This document shows positions 31,743-41,498 of a stretch of DNA of 64,000 nucleotides, piece by piece. Positions within the stretch are counted from its first letter, which is position 1; each line of letters starts with the position of its first letter. Below the pieces are notes generated by a model, which was not told where the DNA came from, made no database searches, and saw nothing but the letters and a program-made list of their open reading frames with translations. The stretch is from Deltaproteobacteria bacterium (GTDB lineage Bacteria; Desulfobacterota; Deferrimicrobia; Deferrimicrobiales; Deferrimicrobiaceae), in assembly GCA_021815305.1 (NCBI GenBank), contig JAKAHC010000001.1:496001-560000 (forward strand), read 5' to 3'. Position numbers and translations under genes: made by a program.

Positions 31743-32183
31743 CTATTCGTTGACGGCCAGCGCCTTCGGTTGCTGCGCCTTGTGCGGGTGGTCCGGACCC
31801 GTGTAGACCTTGAGCTTGGTGAAGAGGCGGTCTCCAAGGCGCGTCTTGGGGAGCATTCCCCGGATCGCCCACTCCACGACCCGCGTGGGATGGCTTCCGG
31901 AGAGCACCTTCTCCGGGGTGGTGGCCTTCAACCCCCCCATGAAACCGGAGTGGCGGTAATAGACCTTGTCCGTCAACTTTTTCCCGGTGAGCTTCACCTT
32001 GTCGGCATTCACTACGATGACGAAATCGCCGATGTCCGCATTGGGGGTGAACGTCGGCTTGTGCTTCCCCCGCAGGACGTCGGCGACCCGGGTCGCCAGG
32101 CGGCCCAGCACCTGCCCCTCGGCGTCCACGACGTACCACTTCCGGTCCGCTTCTTCCCTGGTCAACATCTTCGTGGTCTTCAT
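31743..32183 (-). CDS. rplM: 50S ribosomal protein L13
   Basis: L13 (uL13) is an early-assembly protein of the large subunit. The 146-residue protein contains [33 protein letters not shown] and [14 protein letters not shown], all standard. Start ATG 32183 is preceded by GAGGGGAAGG. A near-consensus promoter lies 35 bases upstream. Divergent from it is an unknown plus-strand gene at 32445. Confidence 0.98.
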   Translation of the reverse strand: MKTTKMLTREEADRKWYVVDAEGQVLGRLATRVADVLRGKHKPTFTPNADIGDFVIVVNADKVKLTGKKLTDKVYYRHSGFMGGLKATTPEKVLSGSHPTRVVEWAIRGMLPKTRLGDRLFTKLKVYTGPDHPHKAQQPKALAVNE

Positions 32184-32217
32184 GGCGCAAACCTTCCCCT
32201 CGAAATCAAAGAGAAAT

Positions 32218-32246
32218 ATTTAACAGGTTTCCCTGTTCCCCGTCAA
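32218..32246 (-). promoter_or_regulatory. Strong sigma-70 type promoter of rplM-rpsI
   Basis: On the minus strand TTGACG (32246-32241) and TTAAAT (32223-32218) are exactly 17 bases apart. The local A+T-rich tract stands out in this GC-rich DNA. Transcription would start near 32211 and give a leader of about 28 bases. Confidence 0.7.
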
Positions 32247-32302
32247 GCGGAAAGTCCAAGGAGAAGGAGAGTACGGGCCGGCGACGCCCGGGTCTCCCCA
32301 AC

Positions 32303-32322
32303 GGCCTCGCGGCCGCGAGGCC
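32303..32322. repeat. Perfect 20-base palindrome between divergent genes
   Basis: GGCCTCGCGGCCGCGAGGCC reads the same on both strands. Ten bases on, CCGTTCCGGAACGG (32332-32345) is a second perfect palindrome. They lie between the rplM promoter and the start of the divergent unknown gene. They could be an operator or structured DNA, but neither has a poly-T tail, so intrinsic termination is unlikely. Confidence 0.6.
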
Positions 32323-32444
32323 GGTTTCCGGCCGTTCCGGAACGGACCGCGCCGGGAAAGGACCCGGCGCAGATTCATTGTAGCAGGGGATCGGGCGGAT
32401 ATCCTATATTATGATGGTTGCATGCCCGTCGAGGAGGCGCGGAA

Positions 32445-32888
32445 ATGGAGCTGCATCCGGGGATGGAAGAGGCCGAATTCATCGAGGCCATCGATGGGAA
32501 CTTCCTCTTCGACACCGATCGGGAGTACGAAGAGGCCGCGCGCGTGGGTTGTTCCATATCGGACAACGCGGCGTTGATGGTGGGGTACGAGATCGCGTCC
32601 GGCGGGTCCCCCGCGGGTCGCGAACTCAACCTGGGCCTTCTCGAGATCCTGGCGCGGGAAAGGCCGACTCCCATCGTCCTCGCTGCCGTTCCGGTGATCC
32701 GGTCGCTCCTCAAGGGGGAGGCGGTCCCCGGAGAGGACACCCTCCGGCTGCTCGCCGCCTGCAGGGAGCATTCCAACGCGTGGAGCGGGCTGGGCATCGT
32801 TCTTTGCGCGGACGAGAGCCTCGACCAGGAATGCGAGAGCATCATGGAAAGTTGGCGCGGCGCAGCCGACATCCCCAAGGAAAACTGA
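32445..32888 (+). CDS. Protein of unknown function, divergent from rplM
   Basis: A 147-residue acidic soluble protein with no domain I recognise. It starts at ATG 32445 with GAGGAGG eight bases upstream. The N-terminal half includes FIEAIDGNFLFDTDREYEEA and a Cys-containing SISDNAALMVGYEIA, and the C-terminal half is helical with two further cysteines. Nothing suggests export. Base composition and codon use look like the neighbours. It is 19 bases before the FAH-family gene and is likely co-transcribed with it; this is the only clue to a role. Confidence 0.75.
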   Translation: MELHPGMEEAEFIEAIDGNFLFDTDREYEEAARVGCSISDNAALMVGYEIASGGSPAGRELNLGLLEILARERPTPIVLAAVPVIRSLLKGEAVPGEDTLRLLAACREHSNAWSGLGIVLCADESLDQECESIMESWRGAADIPKEN

Positions 32889-32907
32889 CCGCCCCGGAGA
32901 AAACCCC

Positions 32908-33561
32908 ATGAAGACGGCGCATCTGTCCACCGGGCGGGATTTCCCGATCGGGAAGGTCCTCTGCCTGGGCCGCAACTACGCGGAGCACATCCGCGAACTC
33001 GGGAACGAGACCCCCGAAGCCCCGGTGATCTTCATCAAACCGGCCTCCTCGATCATCGGGGAAGGGGAAGCGATCGTCATCCCCCCCTATTCGAACGATT
33101 GCCACCACGAGGCGGAACTTGCGCTCCTGATCGGAAGGAGGGGGAAGGACATCCCTGCGGATCGTGCGATGGAACACATCGCCGGATACGGAGTGGGGAT
33201 CGATCTCACCCTGCGGGACATCCAAGGGGAACTGAAGAAGAAGGGGCTTCCGTGGGAGATCGCCAAGGGGTTCGACACCGCCTGCCCGCTCTCGGCGTTC
33301 GTCGAGGCGTCCCGCGTGGCGAACCCGCAGAATCTGCGGATTCTCCTGACGGTAAACGGCCGGAAGCGGCAGGACGGGACCACCTCGATGATGATCCACC
33401 GCATCCCTGCCATCGTCAGCCACATGTCGACCCGGTTCACCCTCGAACCGGGCGACGTCATCCTCACCGGCACTCCCGCCGGCGTCAGCCGCATCGTCTC
33501 CGGGGACCGGGTGGTCGCGGAAATCCCGGGGGTTGCGACCCTTCGCGTGTCGGTGTCCTAA
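32908..33561 (+). CDS. Fumarylacetoacetate hydrolase (FAH) family protein
   Basis: FAH-fold enzymes cleave or decarboxylate beta-dicarbonyl acids with a divalent metal; relatives include oxaloacetate decarboxylases and acylpyruvases. The 217-residue protein has CLGRNYAEHIRELG and the metal-site region HHEAELALLIGR with acidic residues. It also has GYGVGIDLTLRDIQ, and GDVILTGTPAGVSRI near the end. It is the single-domain form. The substrate cannot be deduced. Its stop overlaps that of truA on the opposite strand by three bases. Confidence 0.9.
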   Translation: MKTAHLSTGRDFPIGKVLCLGRNYAEHIRELGNETPEAPVIFIKPASSIIGEGEAIVIPPYSNDCHHEAELALLIGRRGKDIPADRAMEHIAGYGVGIDLTLRDIQGELKKKGLPWEIAKGFDTACPLSAFVEASRVANPQNLRILLTVNGRKRQDGTTSMMIHRIPAIVSHMSTRFTLEPGDVILTGTPAGVSRIVSGDRVVAEIPGVATLRVSVS

Positions 33562-34358
33562 CGCGGAGGCGACGGCGGGAGGAACTCCGGCGCGGATCCC
33601 GGGAGGGTTCCGTAGGAGACCCTCCACAGGAACAGGCCGTGGGCGGGGGCGGTGGCTCCGGCGGCGCTCCGGGACCGGGCCCTGAGGATTTCCCCAATCC
33701 GTTCCGGAGGGTATTTCCCTTTCCCCGCTTCCGTAACGGTGCCGACCATGGCGCGCACCATGTGCCGCAGGAAGCCGCTCCCGGCCACGTCCACCGAACA
33801 GAGGCCGGGGATGCCGTGTTGCGCCACTTCCGCCCGGAAGATCGTCCGTACCGCCGTTCTCGCCGTGCACCCCTGCCCGCGGAACGAGGTGAAGTCGTGC
33901 TCTCCCACCAGGTGGGACAACCCCTCCTTCATCGCCGCGAGGTCCAGGGGCGTTTCGAAGTGCCAGGCGAACCGCGAGAGGAAGGGAGAGGCGACCGGGT
34001 GGAGATGGAGGAAATAGCGGTATTCCTTCTCCACGGCGTGGCGCCTCGCGTCGAACGCCCCGGGGGCCTCTTCGGCCGAGAGGATCCGTATGTCCGGTGG
34101 CAGGAGGGCGTTCCCTCCCCGGACGATCGTTTCCATGTCCCGCCGCCCCGCGTCGGAAAAGTCCGCCACCTGCTCCCTGGCGTGCACTCCCGCGTCGGTG
34201 CGCCCCGCCGCGCGCAGGCGGACCGGTTCCTGGAGGATCCGGGCGAGGGCTCCTTCGATCACCGGCTGGATCGTCGTCCCGTTCGGCTGGAGCTGCCACC
34301 CGGCGTAGGCCGTCCCGTCGTACGCGACGGTCAGCTTGACGCGCCGCACCGGATCCAT
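33558..34358 (-). CDS. truA: tRNA pseudouridine synthase A
   Basis: TruA makes pseudouridine at positions 38-40 of many tRNAs. The 266-residue protein has LTVAYDGTAYAGWQLQPN near the start and the catalytic Asp in LRAAGRTDAGVHAREQVADF. GSGFLRHMVRAMVGT lies further on. ATG 34358 gives the usual length; an upstream in-frame extension is not conserved in type. It is downstream of asd, past a terminator, and converges with the FAH-family gene. Confidence 0.96.
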   Translation of the reverse strand: MDPVRRVKLTVAYDGTAYAGWQLQPNGTTIQPVIEGALARILQEPVRLRAAGRTDAGVHAREQVADFSDAGRRDMETIVRGGNALLPPDIRILSAEEAPGAFDARRHAVEKEYRYFLHLHPVASPFLSRFAWHFETPLDLAAMKEGLSHLVGEHDFTSFRGQGCTARTAVRTIFRAEVAQHGIPGLCSVDVAGSGFLRHMVRAMVGTVTEAGKGKYPPERIGEILRARSRSAAGATAPAHGLFLWRVSYGTLPGSAPEFLPPSPPR

Positions 34359-34440
34359 CCCGCACGAACGAGACCGGGGGAACCGGGCCCGCGCATCGGG
34401 TCCCCGCCCCACGGAAAGGGGGCGGCAAAAGCGCCACGAC

Positions 34441-34485
34441 GGGAGAAAGAAAACCGGGAGCGGGGGATCGCCCCCCGTTCCCGGT
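34441..34485 (-). terminator. Intrinsic terminator after asd
   Basis: A GC-rich hairpin has arms ACCGGGAACGGGGG and CCCCCGCTCCCGGT (minus strand) with a four- to five-base loop and one G-T pair. It is followed directly by TTTTCTTTCTCCC. It stands 46 bases after the asd stop and probably closes the long ilv-psd-pss-leu-asd transcript. Confidence 0.75.
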
Positions 34486-34530
34486 GGTCCTGCGTTGCGC
34501 CGATCGGGGCCACCCGCTCCCCCGCGACGT

Positions 34531-35568
34531 TCAGACGGTTGCGGGCTGCAGGTGCTTCTGCGCCAGCACTTCGGCGATCTGGACGGCGTTGAGAGCCGCT
34601 CCTTTGCGGAGCTGGTCCCCGCAAACCCAGAGGTTCAGGCAATTCTCCGCGCTCTCGTCCTCGCGGATCCTGCCCACGTAGCAGTCGTCCTTCCCCGCGC
34701 AGAACAGCGGCATGGGGTAGATGTTCTTCGCAGGGTCGTCCATCACCTGGCACCCCGGGAACTTCGCGATGAGGTCCTTCGCCTTCCCGGGGGTGATCTT
34801 CTTCGCGAACTGGGCGTTGATCGAGATCGAGTGGGCCGTCAGGACCGGCACGCGGACCGTGGTGCAGGTCACCCGCAGATCGGGGATGCCCATGATCTTG
34901 CGCCCCTCGTTGGTCATCTTCATCTCTTCCTTCGTGTACCCGTTGTCCAGGAAGGCGTCGATGTGGGGAATGACGTTGAAGGCGATCTGGTGCTTGAACG
35001 CCGCGACCTCCAGCGGATCGCCCTTGGCGAACGCTTTCGTCTGCGCGATCAGCTCCGCCATCGCCTTGGCGCCCGCGCCGGACGTCGCCTGGTACGAAGA
35101 CGCCACGACGCGCGTCAGGGTGCCGAAGTCGTGCAGGGGCTTGAGCGGCATGATCGATATGATCGTCGTGCAGTTGGGATTCGCGATGATCCCCCTCTTG
35201 CGGTACTGGCCGATCGCCTCCGGGTTGATCTCGGGAACCACCAGAGGGATGTCCGGCTCCATCCGGAAAGCGGAAGAGTTGTCGACCACCACCGCTCCGG
35301 CCTCCCAGGCCGCCGGGGCGAACTCCTTGCTGCGCGAGGCGCCCGCCGAGAACAGGGCGATGTCGATCCCCTTGAAGGCGTCCTTCCCGAGCAACTCCAC
35401 GGGGAACTCCTCCCCCGCGAACTTCAGGCGCTTGCCCACCGAACGTTCGGACGCGAGAAGGCGGATGTTCTTGATCGGGAACCTGCGCTCCTCGAGGATC
35501 TTCAGGAAGACTTCCCCCACCGCCCCGGTCGCGCCGGCGACGGCCACGTTGAACCGCTTGCCGCTCAT
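34531..35568 (-). CDS. asd: Aspartate-semialdehyde dehydrogenase
   Basis: Asd reduces aspartyl phosphate to aspartate semialdehyde, a branch point to lysine, methionine, threonine and diaminopimelate. The 345-residue protein has the NADPH-binding VAGATGAVGEVFLKIL near residues 10-25 and the active-site Cys133 in IANPNCTTI. It starts at ATG 35568, four bases after the leuB stop. A terminator follows its stop. Placement after leuB is common in Geobacter-type and many other genomes. Confidence 0.97.
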   Translation of the reverse strand: MSGKRFNVAVAGATGAVGEVFLKILEERRFPIKNIRLLASERSVGKRLKFAGEEFPVELLGKDAFKGIDIALFSAGASRSKEFAPAAWEAGAVVVDNSSAFRMEPDIPLVVPEINPEAIGQYRKRGIIANPNCTTIISIMPLKPLHDFGTLTRVVASSYQATSGAGAKAMAELIAQTKAFAKGDPLEVAAFKHQIAFNVIPHIDAFLDNGYTKEEMKMTNEGRKIMGIPDLRVTCTTVRVPVLTAHSISINAQFAKKITPGKAKDLIAKFPGCQVMDDPAKNIYPMPLFCAGKDDCYVGRIREDESAENCLNLWVCGDQLRKGAALNAVQIAEVLAQKHLQPATV

Positions 35569-35572
35569 TGCC

Positions 35573-36673
35573 TCACCTCTTCTGGGATAGTTTCTGGACG
35601 GCGTCCCGGACCCGATCGCCCATCTCTGTTGTTCCGACCCTCTTCCCCTCGCCCTCGCGGTGGATGTCGCCCGTCCGGTACCCTTCGGCGAGGACCCGCT
35701 CCACCGCCCCCTCGATCCAGGCGGCCTCCGCGGGCATATCGAATCCGTATTTTAGCATCATCGCCACGGAAAGTATCGTCGCCAGGGGGTTGGCGACCCC
35801 CCTGCCCGTGATGTCGGGAGCACTGCCGTGGATGGGCTCGAACAGCCCGGCCTTCCCGCCGAGGGAAGCGGAAGGGAGCATGCCGATGGACCCGGTGATC
35901 ATCGAAGCCTCGTCGGTCAGGATGTCCCCGAAAAGGTTCGTCGTCACCATCACGTCGAACTGGCGCGGGTTCCGGATGAGCTGCATGGCGCAGTTGTCCA
36001 CCAGCATGTGGGAAAGGGCCACGTCGGGATACTCCTTCGCCCCCACCTCGCTCACCACCTTGCGCCACAGCACGCTCGACTCGAGGACGTTGGACTTGTC
36101 CACCGAGGTGATCTTTCCGGTCCGCTTCCGCGCCAGATCGAAGGCCATCCGGGCGACCCGCTCGATCTCGGGGCGGGTGTACACCTCCGTGTTGGTCCCC
36201 GTCTCCACGCCGTCGATCGTCTTCACGCCGCGGGGCTCTCCGAAATAGATCCCCCCGGTGAGCTCCCGGACCACCATCAGGTCGATCCCCTCGACCAGCT
36301 CCCGCCGCAGCGGGGAGGCGTCGACGAGGGGAGTGAAGACCACCGCGGGGCGGAGGTTGGCGAACAGCCCCAGCTCCCTGCGCAGCGTGAGCAGCCCCCG
36401 CTCGGGGCGGACTTCGAAGGGGAGGACGTCCCACTTCGGACCGCCCACGGCCCCCAGAAGGATGGCGTCGGACGCCCTGGCGAGGGCCAGGGCCCGGTCC
36501 GTCATCGGCACGCCGTGGACGTCGTAAGAGGCTCCGCCGAGGAGGTCTTTTTCCGTCTCGAACCGACACGTTCCGGAGATCTTCTCCACCGTGCCCAGAA
36601 CGGCAAGGGCCTCCCGCACGACCTCCGGGCCGATCCCGTCGCCGGGGAAAACGCAGATCTTCTTCGTGGCCAT
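35573..36673 (-). CDS. leuB: 3-isopropylmalate dehydrogenase
   Basis: LeuB oxidises and decarboxylates 3-isopropylmalate in leucine synthesis using NAD. The 366-residue protein has [16 protein letters not shown], the substrate-binding [14 protein letters not shown], and [18 protein letters not shown]. Its NAD-region motif is [17 protein letters not shown]. The start ATG 36673 shares a base with the leuD stop (TGATG). It lies between leuD and asd. Confidence 0.97.
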   Translation of the reverse strand: MATKKICVFPGDGIGPEVVREALAVLGTVEKISGTCRFETEKDLLGGASYDVHGVPMTDRALALARASDAILLGAVGGPKWDVLPFEVRPERGLLTLRRELGLFANLRPAVVFTPLVDASPLRRELVEGIDLMVVRELTGGIYFGEPRGVKTIDGVETGTNTEVYTRPEIERVARMAFDLARKRTGKITSVDKSNVLESSVLWRKVVSEVGAKEYPDVALSHMLVDNCAMQLIRNPRQFDVMVTTNLFGDILTDEASMITGSIGMLPSASLGGKAGLFEPIHGSAPDITGRGVANPLATILSVAMMLKYGFDMPAEAAWIEGAVERVLAEGYRTGDIHREGEGKRVGTTEMGDRVRDAVQKLSQKR

Positions 36674-37170
36674 CAGACCCCCTTCTTCCTTTTCGCGATG
36701 TAGTGGAGCAGTCCCCCCGCGGAGAGCAACTCCTGCATGAACGGAGGCACGGGGGCCACCCGGTACTCCTTCCCCTTCGTCTCGTTGCGCAGGACTCCCC
36801 TTTCCATGTCGACGGCGAGCAGGTCTCCCGGGTCGATCTCGTCCACCGCCCCCGGCGCCTCGAAGATCGGCAGCCCCATGTTGAAGGAGTTCCTGTAGAA
36901 GATCCGCGCGAAGGAACGCGCGATCACCGCCGATGCTCCGGAGGCCTTGATCGCGATGGGCGCGTGTTCCCGCGAGGAGCCGCATCCGAAATTCTTGCCC
37001 GCCACGATGAAGTCGCCCCTGGACACCTTCGACGCGAACGCGCGGTCGATGTCCTCCATGCAGTGGCTCGCAAGCTCCCCGGGGTCGGACGTGTTCAGGT
37101 ACCGCGCGGGGATGATGACGTCCGTGTCGACGTCGTCCCCGTACTTCCATGCCTTGCCTCTCAGCTCCAT
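36673..37170 (-). CDS. leuD: 3-isopropylmalate dehydratase small subunit
   Basis: LeuD provides the swivelling domain that pairs with LeuC to isomerise isopropylmalate. The 165-residue short form has [20 protein letters not shown] and [19 protein letters not shown], the latter a substrate-binding loop. Together with the 420-residue LeuC this is the short type found in archaea and many anaerobes, related also to homoaconitase-type enzymes. The 87-base gap from leuC holds two small GC hairpins. Confidence 0.95.
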   Translation of the reverse strand: MELRGKAWKYGDDVDTDVIIPARYLNTSDPGELASHCMEDIDRAFASKVSRGDFIVAGKNFGCGSSREHAPIAIKASGASAVIARSFARIFYRNSFNMGLPIFEAPGAVDEIDPGDLLAVDMERGVLRNETKGKEYRVAPVPPFMQELLSAGGLLHYIAKRKKGV

Positions 37171-37257
37171 CGTCTCCGCTCCGTCACCGGTTTCTCAATA
37201 TGAGCCGCGAAAAACGCGGCCCGGGCCCTTCCGGGCCGCCGGGTCTTTCTCTCCGCT

Positions 37258-38520
37258 CTACGGGAGCTCGTCCGGACCGCCGATGCGCCCGAGGACGGCG
37301 GAGGCCGCCGCCACCGCGGGATTGGCGAGGTACACCTCGCTTTCCGGGTGCCCCATCCTCCCGACGAAGTTGCGGTTCGTCGTGGCGACGGCCCGTTCCC
37401 CCGCTGCCAGGATCCCCATGTGGCCGCCCAGGCACGGCCCGCAGGTCGGCGTGGAGAAGGCCGCCCCCGCCGTGACGAAGGTCTCCATCAGCCCTTCCCG
37501 CATCGCCTGCAGGTAGACCTCCTGGGTGGCGGGGAAAATGAGCATCCGCACGCCGTCGTGGACCTTGCGCCCGCGGACCACCTCGGCCGCGCTGCGCAGG
37601 TCCTCGATCCTCCCGTTGGTGCACGAACCGACCACCACCTGGTCGATCGGAACGTTCCCGACCCGGGAAAGGGGCCTGGCGTTCCCGGGAAGGTGCGGGA
37701 AGGCCACCACCGGCTCCAGCCGGGAAAGATTCACGGAGAGTTCCTCCGCGTACCGCGCTCCCTTGTCCGCGGTCACGACTTCGTACCCGCGTTTTCCCCT
37801 GCCTTCGGCGTAGTCCCGCGTCGCCGCATCGAAGGGGAAGATGCCGTTCTTCGCCCCGGCCTCGATCGCCATGTTCGCGATGGTGAAGCGCCACGCCATG
37901 GAAAGGTGGGAGATCCCGTCCCCGGCGTACTCCATCGCCCGGTAGAGGGCGCCGTCCACGCCGATCTCGCCGATGATGTGCAGGATCACGTCCTTCCCCT
38001 CGACCCACTTCCCGGGTTTCCCGGTGAGGACGATCCGAAGCGACTCGGGGACCTTGAGCCACACCTCTCCGGAGAACATGGCCGCGGCCAGGTCGGTGCT
38101 CCCCACGCCGGTGGAAAAGGCGCACAGGGCTCCGTAGGTGCACGTGTGGCTGTCCGCCCCGATCACGAGGTCCCCGGGCACGACAAGGCCCTCGTCCGGC
38201 AGCAGCACGTGCTCGATGCCCATCCGGCCGACCTCGAAGTAGTTGGCGATGCCCGCTTCCCTGGCGAACTCCCGCATGATCCTGATCTGCTCGGCGCTCT
38301 TGATGTCCTTGTTCGGCGCGAAATGGTCGGCCACCAGGGCGATGCGTTCCCGGTGGAACACCTCCCGGGCGCCCATCGACCGGAACGCCCGGATGGCGAT
38401 CGGCGCGGTCACGTCGTTGCCCAGGGCCAGGTCGACCTTCGCGAGGATCAGTTCCCCGGGTTCGACCCGTTCTTTCCCCGCGTGCCTAGCGAGGATCTTC
38501 TCGGTGAGGGTCATGCGCAT
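37258..38520 (-). CDS. leuC: 3-isopropylmalate dehydratase large subunit
   Basis: LeuC carries the 4Fe-4S cluster. The 420-residue protein is the short (type II) family. The first cluster Cys is in [15 protein letters not shown], and the other two are in the [13 protein letters not shown] segment. The start ATG 38520 lies inside the last 35 bases of pssA; ATG 38514 (MTLTEKIL) is an alternative. No leuA (2-isopropylmalate synthase) is present beside it, although relatives often have one here. Confidence 0.95.
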   Translation of the reverse strand: MRMTLTEKILARHAGKERVEPGELILAKVDLALGNDVTAPIAIRAFRSMGAREVFHRERIALVADHFAPNKDIKSAEQIRIMREFAREAGIANYFEVGRMGIEHVLLPDEGLVVPGDLVIGADSHTCTYGALCAFSTGVGSTDLAAAMFSGEVWLKVPESLRIVLTGKPGKWVEGKDVILHIIGEIGVDGALYRAMEYAGDGISHLSMAWRFTIANMAIEAGAKNGIFPFDAATRDYAEGRGKRGYEVVTADKGARYAEELSVNLSRLEPVVAFPHLPGNARPLSRVGNVPIDQVVVGSCTNGRIEDLRSAAEVVRGRKVHDGVRMLIFPATQEVYLQAMREGLMETFVTAGAAFSTPTCGPCLGGHMGILAAGERAVATTNRNFVGRMGHPESEVYLANPAVAAASAVLGRIGGPDELP

Positions 38521-39286
38521 GGATCGGGTTCTCGCTTTCCGTTGGTTTGACCCGGCGCCTTCGGACCATGGACACCACCTCTCCCACCGGCCCGGACAGG
38601 ATATAGGCCGACACGAAGAGGAAGATCATCACCTGGGGCTCAGCGGCAAGCAGCAGGGCGAAGAAGATGAACACCACGAGCGTGTTGAAGGGGCGGCGCC
38701 GGAACGGCTCCAGGTCCTTGAAGGAGTTGAACTTGACGGTGCTCACCATGAGGAAGGCGAGCAGGTAGATCGTGAGCAGCACGGCGAAGTGCTTGAAGCT
38801 CCCCGACCCGCCCAGGTAATAGAAGAGCAGGATCATCGAGGCGATGAACGTGGCGGCCGCCGGAATGGGGAGACCGTTGAACTTCCCCTTCTCCACCGTG
38901 TTGATCTGCACGTTGAAGCGCGCAAGGCGCAAGGCGCCGCAGATGAGGTAGAGGAAGGCGGCAAGCCACCCCCACCTGCCGAATGCGGACAGGGCCCAAC
39001 CGTACACGAGGAACGCCGGGGCGACGCCGCAGGAGATCACGTCCGCCAGGGAGTCGTACTCGATGCCGAACCGCGTGGTCGTCCGCGTCATCCGGGCCAC
39101 GCGGCCGTCCAGCCCGTCGAGGACCACCGCCGCGATGATCCCCATCGCGGCCTTCTCGAACGCCCCGTTGTAGGTGGCGGCGATCGAGTAGAACCCCGCG
39201 AACAGGGATCCCGAAGTGATCAGGTTCGGCAGGACGTACACGCCCCGGCGCAGCCCGTCCCCCCCCTTCCAGTCCCTGCGGCTCAC
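38486..39286 (-). CDS. pssA: Phosphatidylserine synthase (CDP-alcohol phosphatidyltransferase type)
   Basis: PssA joins CDP-diacylglycerol and serine. The 266-residue membrane protein has the family motif D-x2-DG-x2-AR-x8-G-x3-D-x3-D at Asp57, Asp60, Gly61, Ala64, Arg65, Gly74, Asp78 and Asp82. It has about seven hydrophobic segments and a basic C-terminus rich in Arg, His and Pro. The start ATG 39286 shares ATGA with psd, so the two consecutive steps to phosphatidylethanolamine are coupled. The end overlaps leuC by 35 bases. Confidence 0.95.
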   Translation of the reverse strand: MSRRDWKGGDGLRRGVYVLPNLITSGSLFAGFYSIAATYNGAFEKAAMGIIAAVVLDGLDGRVARMTRTTTRFGIEYDSLADVISCGVAPAFLVYGWALSAFGRWGWLAAFLYLICGALRLARFNVQINTVEKGKFNGLPIPAAATFIASMILLFYYLGGSGSFKHFAVLLTIYLLAFLMVSTVKFNSFKDLEPFRRRPFNTLVVFIFFALLLAAEPQVMIFLFVSAYILSGPVGEVVSMVRRRRVKPTESENPIHAHDPHREDPR

Positions 39287-39915
39287 GGGAACACCCCGAT
39301 GACGCTCTCACCCGCCCGGACACGGTCCCCGGGCGCAACCTCGAGCCGCGTGTCCGCCGGCAGGTACACGTCCACGCGGGAGCCGAACCGGATCATCCCC
39401 ACCCGCTGCCCCTGACGCACCATGTCGCCCCCCGCAAGATCGCAGACGATCCTCCGGGCGAGCATCCCCGCGATCTGCACGTAGGTCACGGTTCGCCCCT
39501 CCCGTGTGAGGATCGCCACGCCGTTCTGCTCGTTCGCCAGGGATGCCTTGTCGACGTTCGCCACGTGGAACTCTCCCCTGTTGTACCGAACGGACGCCAC
39601 CCGGCCCGACACCGGCGCCCGGTTGACGTGGACATCGAACGGCGACATGAAGATGCTGACCTTCCTGCCGGCTTCCGGCGCATACCTGCCGGGGGGGCAC
39701 TCCCCGGAGAAGACGACTTTCCCGTCCGCCGGGGAAACGACGAGTCCGGCCCCCGCCGGGGGAGTGCGGTCGGGGCTGCGGAAAAACCACAGGGAGAACA
39801 GGGTGAAGAGGAGCCCCGCCAGGGCGATGGGAATCCCCCGCGGCCACAGGAAATACGCCGCCGCGGTGAACCCCGCTCCGCCCAGGACGAAGGGCCACCC
39901 CTCCGGCGCGAGCAC
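39283..39915 (-). CDS. psd: Phosphatidylserine decarboxylase
   Basis: Psd turns phosphatidylserine into phosphatidylethanolamine at the inner membrane. The 210-residue product is the short proenzyme form with two N-terminal hydrophobic segments. VVSPADGKVV and FMSPFDVHVNRAPVSG contain catalytic-type residues, and the self-cleavage motif is RFGSRVDVYLP near residues 177-187, where Ser becomes the pyruvoyl group. It starts at GTG 39915 with GGGGGAGGGG upstream, 16 bases after ilvC. Confidence 0.95.
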   Translation of the reverse strand: MLAPEGWPFVLGGAGFTAAAYFLWPRGIPIALAGLLFTLFSLWFFRSPDRTPPAGAGLVVSPADGKVVFSGECPPGRYAPEAGRKVSIFMSPFDVHVNRAPVSGRVASVRYNRGEFHVANVDKASLANEQNGVAILTREGRTVTYVQIAGMLARRIVCDLAGGDMVRQGQRVGMIRFGSRVDVYLPADTRLEVAPGDRVRAGESVIGVFP

Positions 39916-39931
39916 TTCGCCCCTCCCCCGC

Positions 39932-40951
39932 TCAGTTCTTCGTCTTGTCCACCAGCCGTCCCTTCGACATCCACGGCATCAAAGACCGGAGGCGCCTGCC
40001 GACCTCCTCGATCGGGTGCGCTTCGCCCTTCCGCCTCAACGCGTTGAAGACCGGCCGGTTCGCCTGGTTTTCCAGCATCCACTCCTTCGCGAAGGCTCCG
40101 CTCTGGATCTCCGCGAGGATCCGCCGCATTTCCGCCCTCGTCTCTTCCGGGACGATCCTCGGCCCCCGCGTGAGATCCCCGTACTGCGCCGTGTTGCTGA
40201 TGGAGTACCGCATGTCGGAGATCCCGCCCTCGTAGATCAGGTCGACGATGAGCTTGAGCTCGTGCAGGCACTCGAAGTACGCCATTTCGGGTGCGTACCC
40301 CGCTTCCACCAGCGTCTCGTATCCCGCGAGCACCAGCGCGGTCGCCCCTCCGCAAAGCACCGTCTGTTCGCCGAAGAGGTCCGTTTCCGTCTCTTCGCGG
40401 AAGGAGGTTTCGAGCACCCCCGCCCGCGCCGCGCCGATCCCCGCCGCGTAGGCGAGCGCCACGTCCTTCGTCTTTCCCGAGGGGTCCTGGTGGACCGCGA
40501 TGAGGGCGGGCACCCCCTCGCCCTTCACGTATTGGGCACGGACAAGGTGGCCGGGACCCTTCGGGGCGACCATGAAGACGTTGATGTCCGGCCGCGGCAC
40601 GATCTGCCCGTAGTGGATGTTGAAACCGTGGGCGAACATCAGGTAGGCGTCCTTGCGGAGGTTCGGCCCCACCGAAGCGCGGTAGATGCCCCCCTGCAGT
40701 TCGTCGGGCAGGAGCATCACCGCGACATCGGCTTTCGAAACCGCCGTCGCCGCGTCGGAAACCTCGAAACCGGCATCCCTGGCCTTCTTCTCGTTCGGCC
40801 CGCCGGGGAGTTCCCCGACGATCACGGAGAATCCGCTCTCCCTGAGGTTGTTCGCGTGGGCGTGTCCCTGGCTGCCGTATCCGAGAATCGCGATCGTCTT
40901 CCCCTTGAGCAGCTCCGTCTTGGCGTCCTGCTCCCGGTACATGGTGACCAT
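39932..40951 (-). CDS. ilvC: Ketol-acid reductoisomerase
   Basis: IlvC rearranges and reduces acetolactate and acetohydroxybutyrate in valine and isoleucine synthesis. The 339-residue class I enzyme has the NADPH-binding [17 protein letters not shown] (about residues 20-36) and [11 protein letters not shown] metal-binding [12 protein letters not shown] segment follows. It begins at ATG 40951; an ATG three codons downstream (MYREQD) is also possible. It is 54 bases after ilvN and before psd, giving ilvB-ilvN-ilvC. Confidence 0.97.
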   Translation of the reverse strand: MVTMYREQDAKTELLKGKTIAILGYGSQGHAHANNLRESGFSVIVGELPGGPNEKKARDAGFEVSDAATAVSKADVAVMLLPDELQGGIYRASVGPNLRKDAYLMFAHGFNIHYGQIVPRPDINVFMVAPKGPGHLVRAQYVKGEGVPALIAVHQDPSGKTKDVALAYAAGIGAARAGVLETSFREETETDLFGEQTVLCGGATALVLAGYETLVEAGYAPEMAYFECLHELKLIVDLIYEGGISDMRYSISNTAQYGDLTRGPRIVPEETRAEMRRILAEIQSGAFAKEWMLENQANRPVFNALRRKGEAHPIEEVGRRLRSLMPWMSKGRLVDKTKN

Positions 40952-41005
40952 TCCCTCGTCCTCCGTTCCCTGTTCGTTTTTTCGGAACCCTCCTCCCGCG
41001 GCTTC

Positions 41006-41482
41006 CTACGCCCCGCGGGAGATGGCGATCTTGCCCGTGCGCACGACATCCTTGATTCCGAGGGGCCGCAGCATCTGGAGGAAGGCCTGCACCTTCCCCT
41101 CCCCCCCCGTCATCTCGATCGTATAGCAGCGCGGCGCCACGTCGACGATCTTCGCCCGGAAGATGTCCACGAGCCGCAGCACCTCCTGTTTCCCCTCGTT
41201 GTCCGCGTTCACCTTTACGAGCACCAGCTCCCGGACCACCGTGTCCGCGCCCGTCAGGTCGATGACCTTGAGGACCGGGACGAGCTTGTTCAGCTGCTTC
41301 AGGATCTGCTCGACGATCTGGTCGTTCCCCGAGGTGACGATCGTCATGCGGGACACCCCGGCGTCGGTCGTCTCCGCGACGCAGAGCGACTCGATGTTGA
41401 ATCCGCGGCCGGAGAACAGCCCCGCGACGCGGCTCAATACCCCGAACTCGTTCTCCACCAGCACGGAAATGGTGTGGCGCAT
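41006..41482 (-). CDS. ilvN: Acetolactate synthase small (regulatory) subunit
   Basis: The small subunit stimulates acetolactate synthase and gives valine feedback inhibition. The 158-residue protein has an N-terminal ACT domain (HTISVLVENEFGVLSRVAGL, residues 3-22, and GRGFNIESLCVAET) and a C-terminal ALS-small-subunit domain. It starts at ATG 41482, 16 bases after ilvB. The length matches the common IlvH/IlvN type. Confidence 0.96.
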   Translation of the reverse strand: MRHTISVLVENEFGVLSRVAGLFSGRGFNIESLCVAETTDAGVSRMTIVTSGNDQIVEQILKQLNKLVPVLKVIDLTGADTVVRELVLVKVNADNEGKQEVLRLVDIFRAKIVDVAPRCYTIEMTGGEGKVQAFLQMLRPLGIKDVVRTGKIAISRGA

Positions 41483-41498
41483 CGCGGCGTCCCCCCGG

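Noticed and set aside
37171-37257. Terminator between leuC and leuD
   Set aside because: Two GC hairpins are present, but on the minus strand neither is followed by a thymine run, and the two subunits need co-expression.
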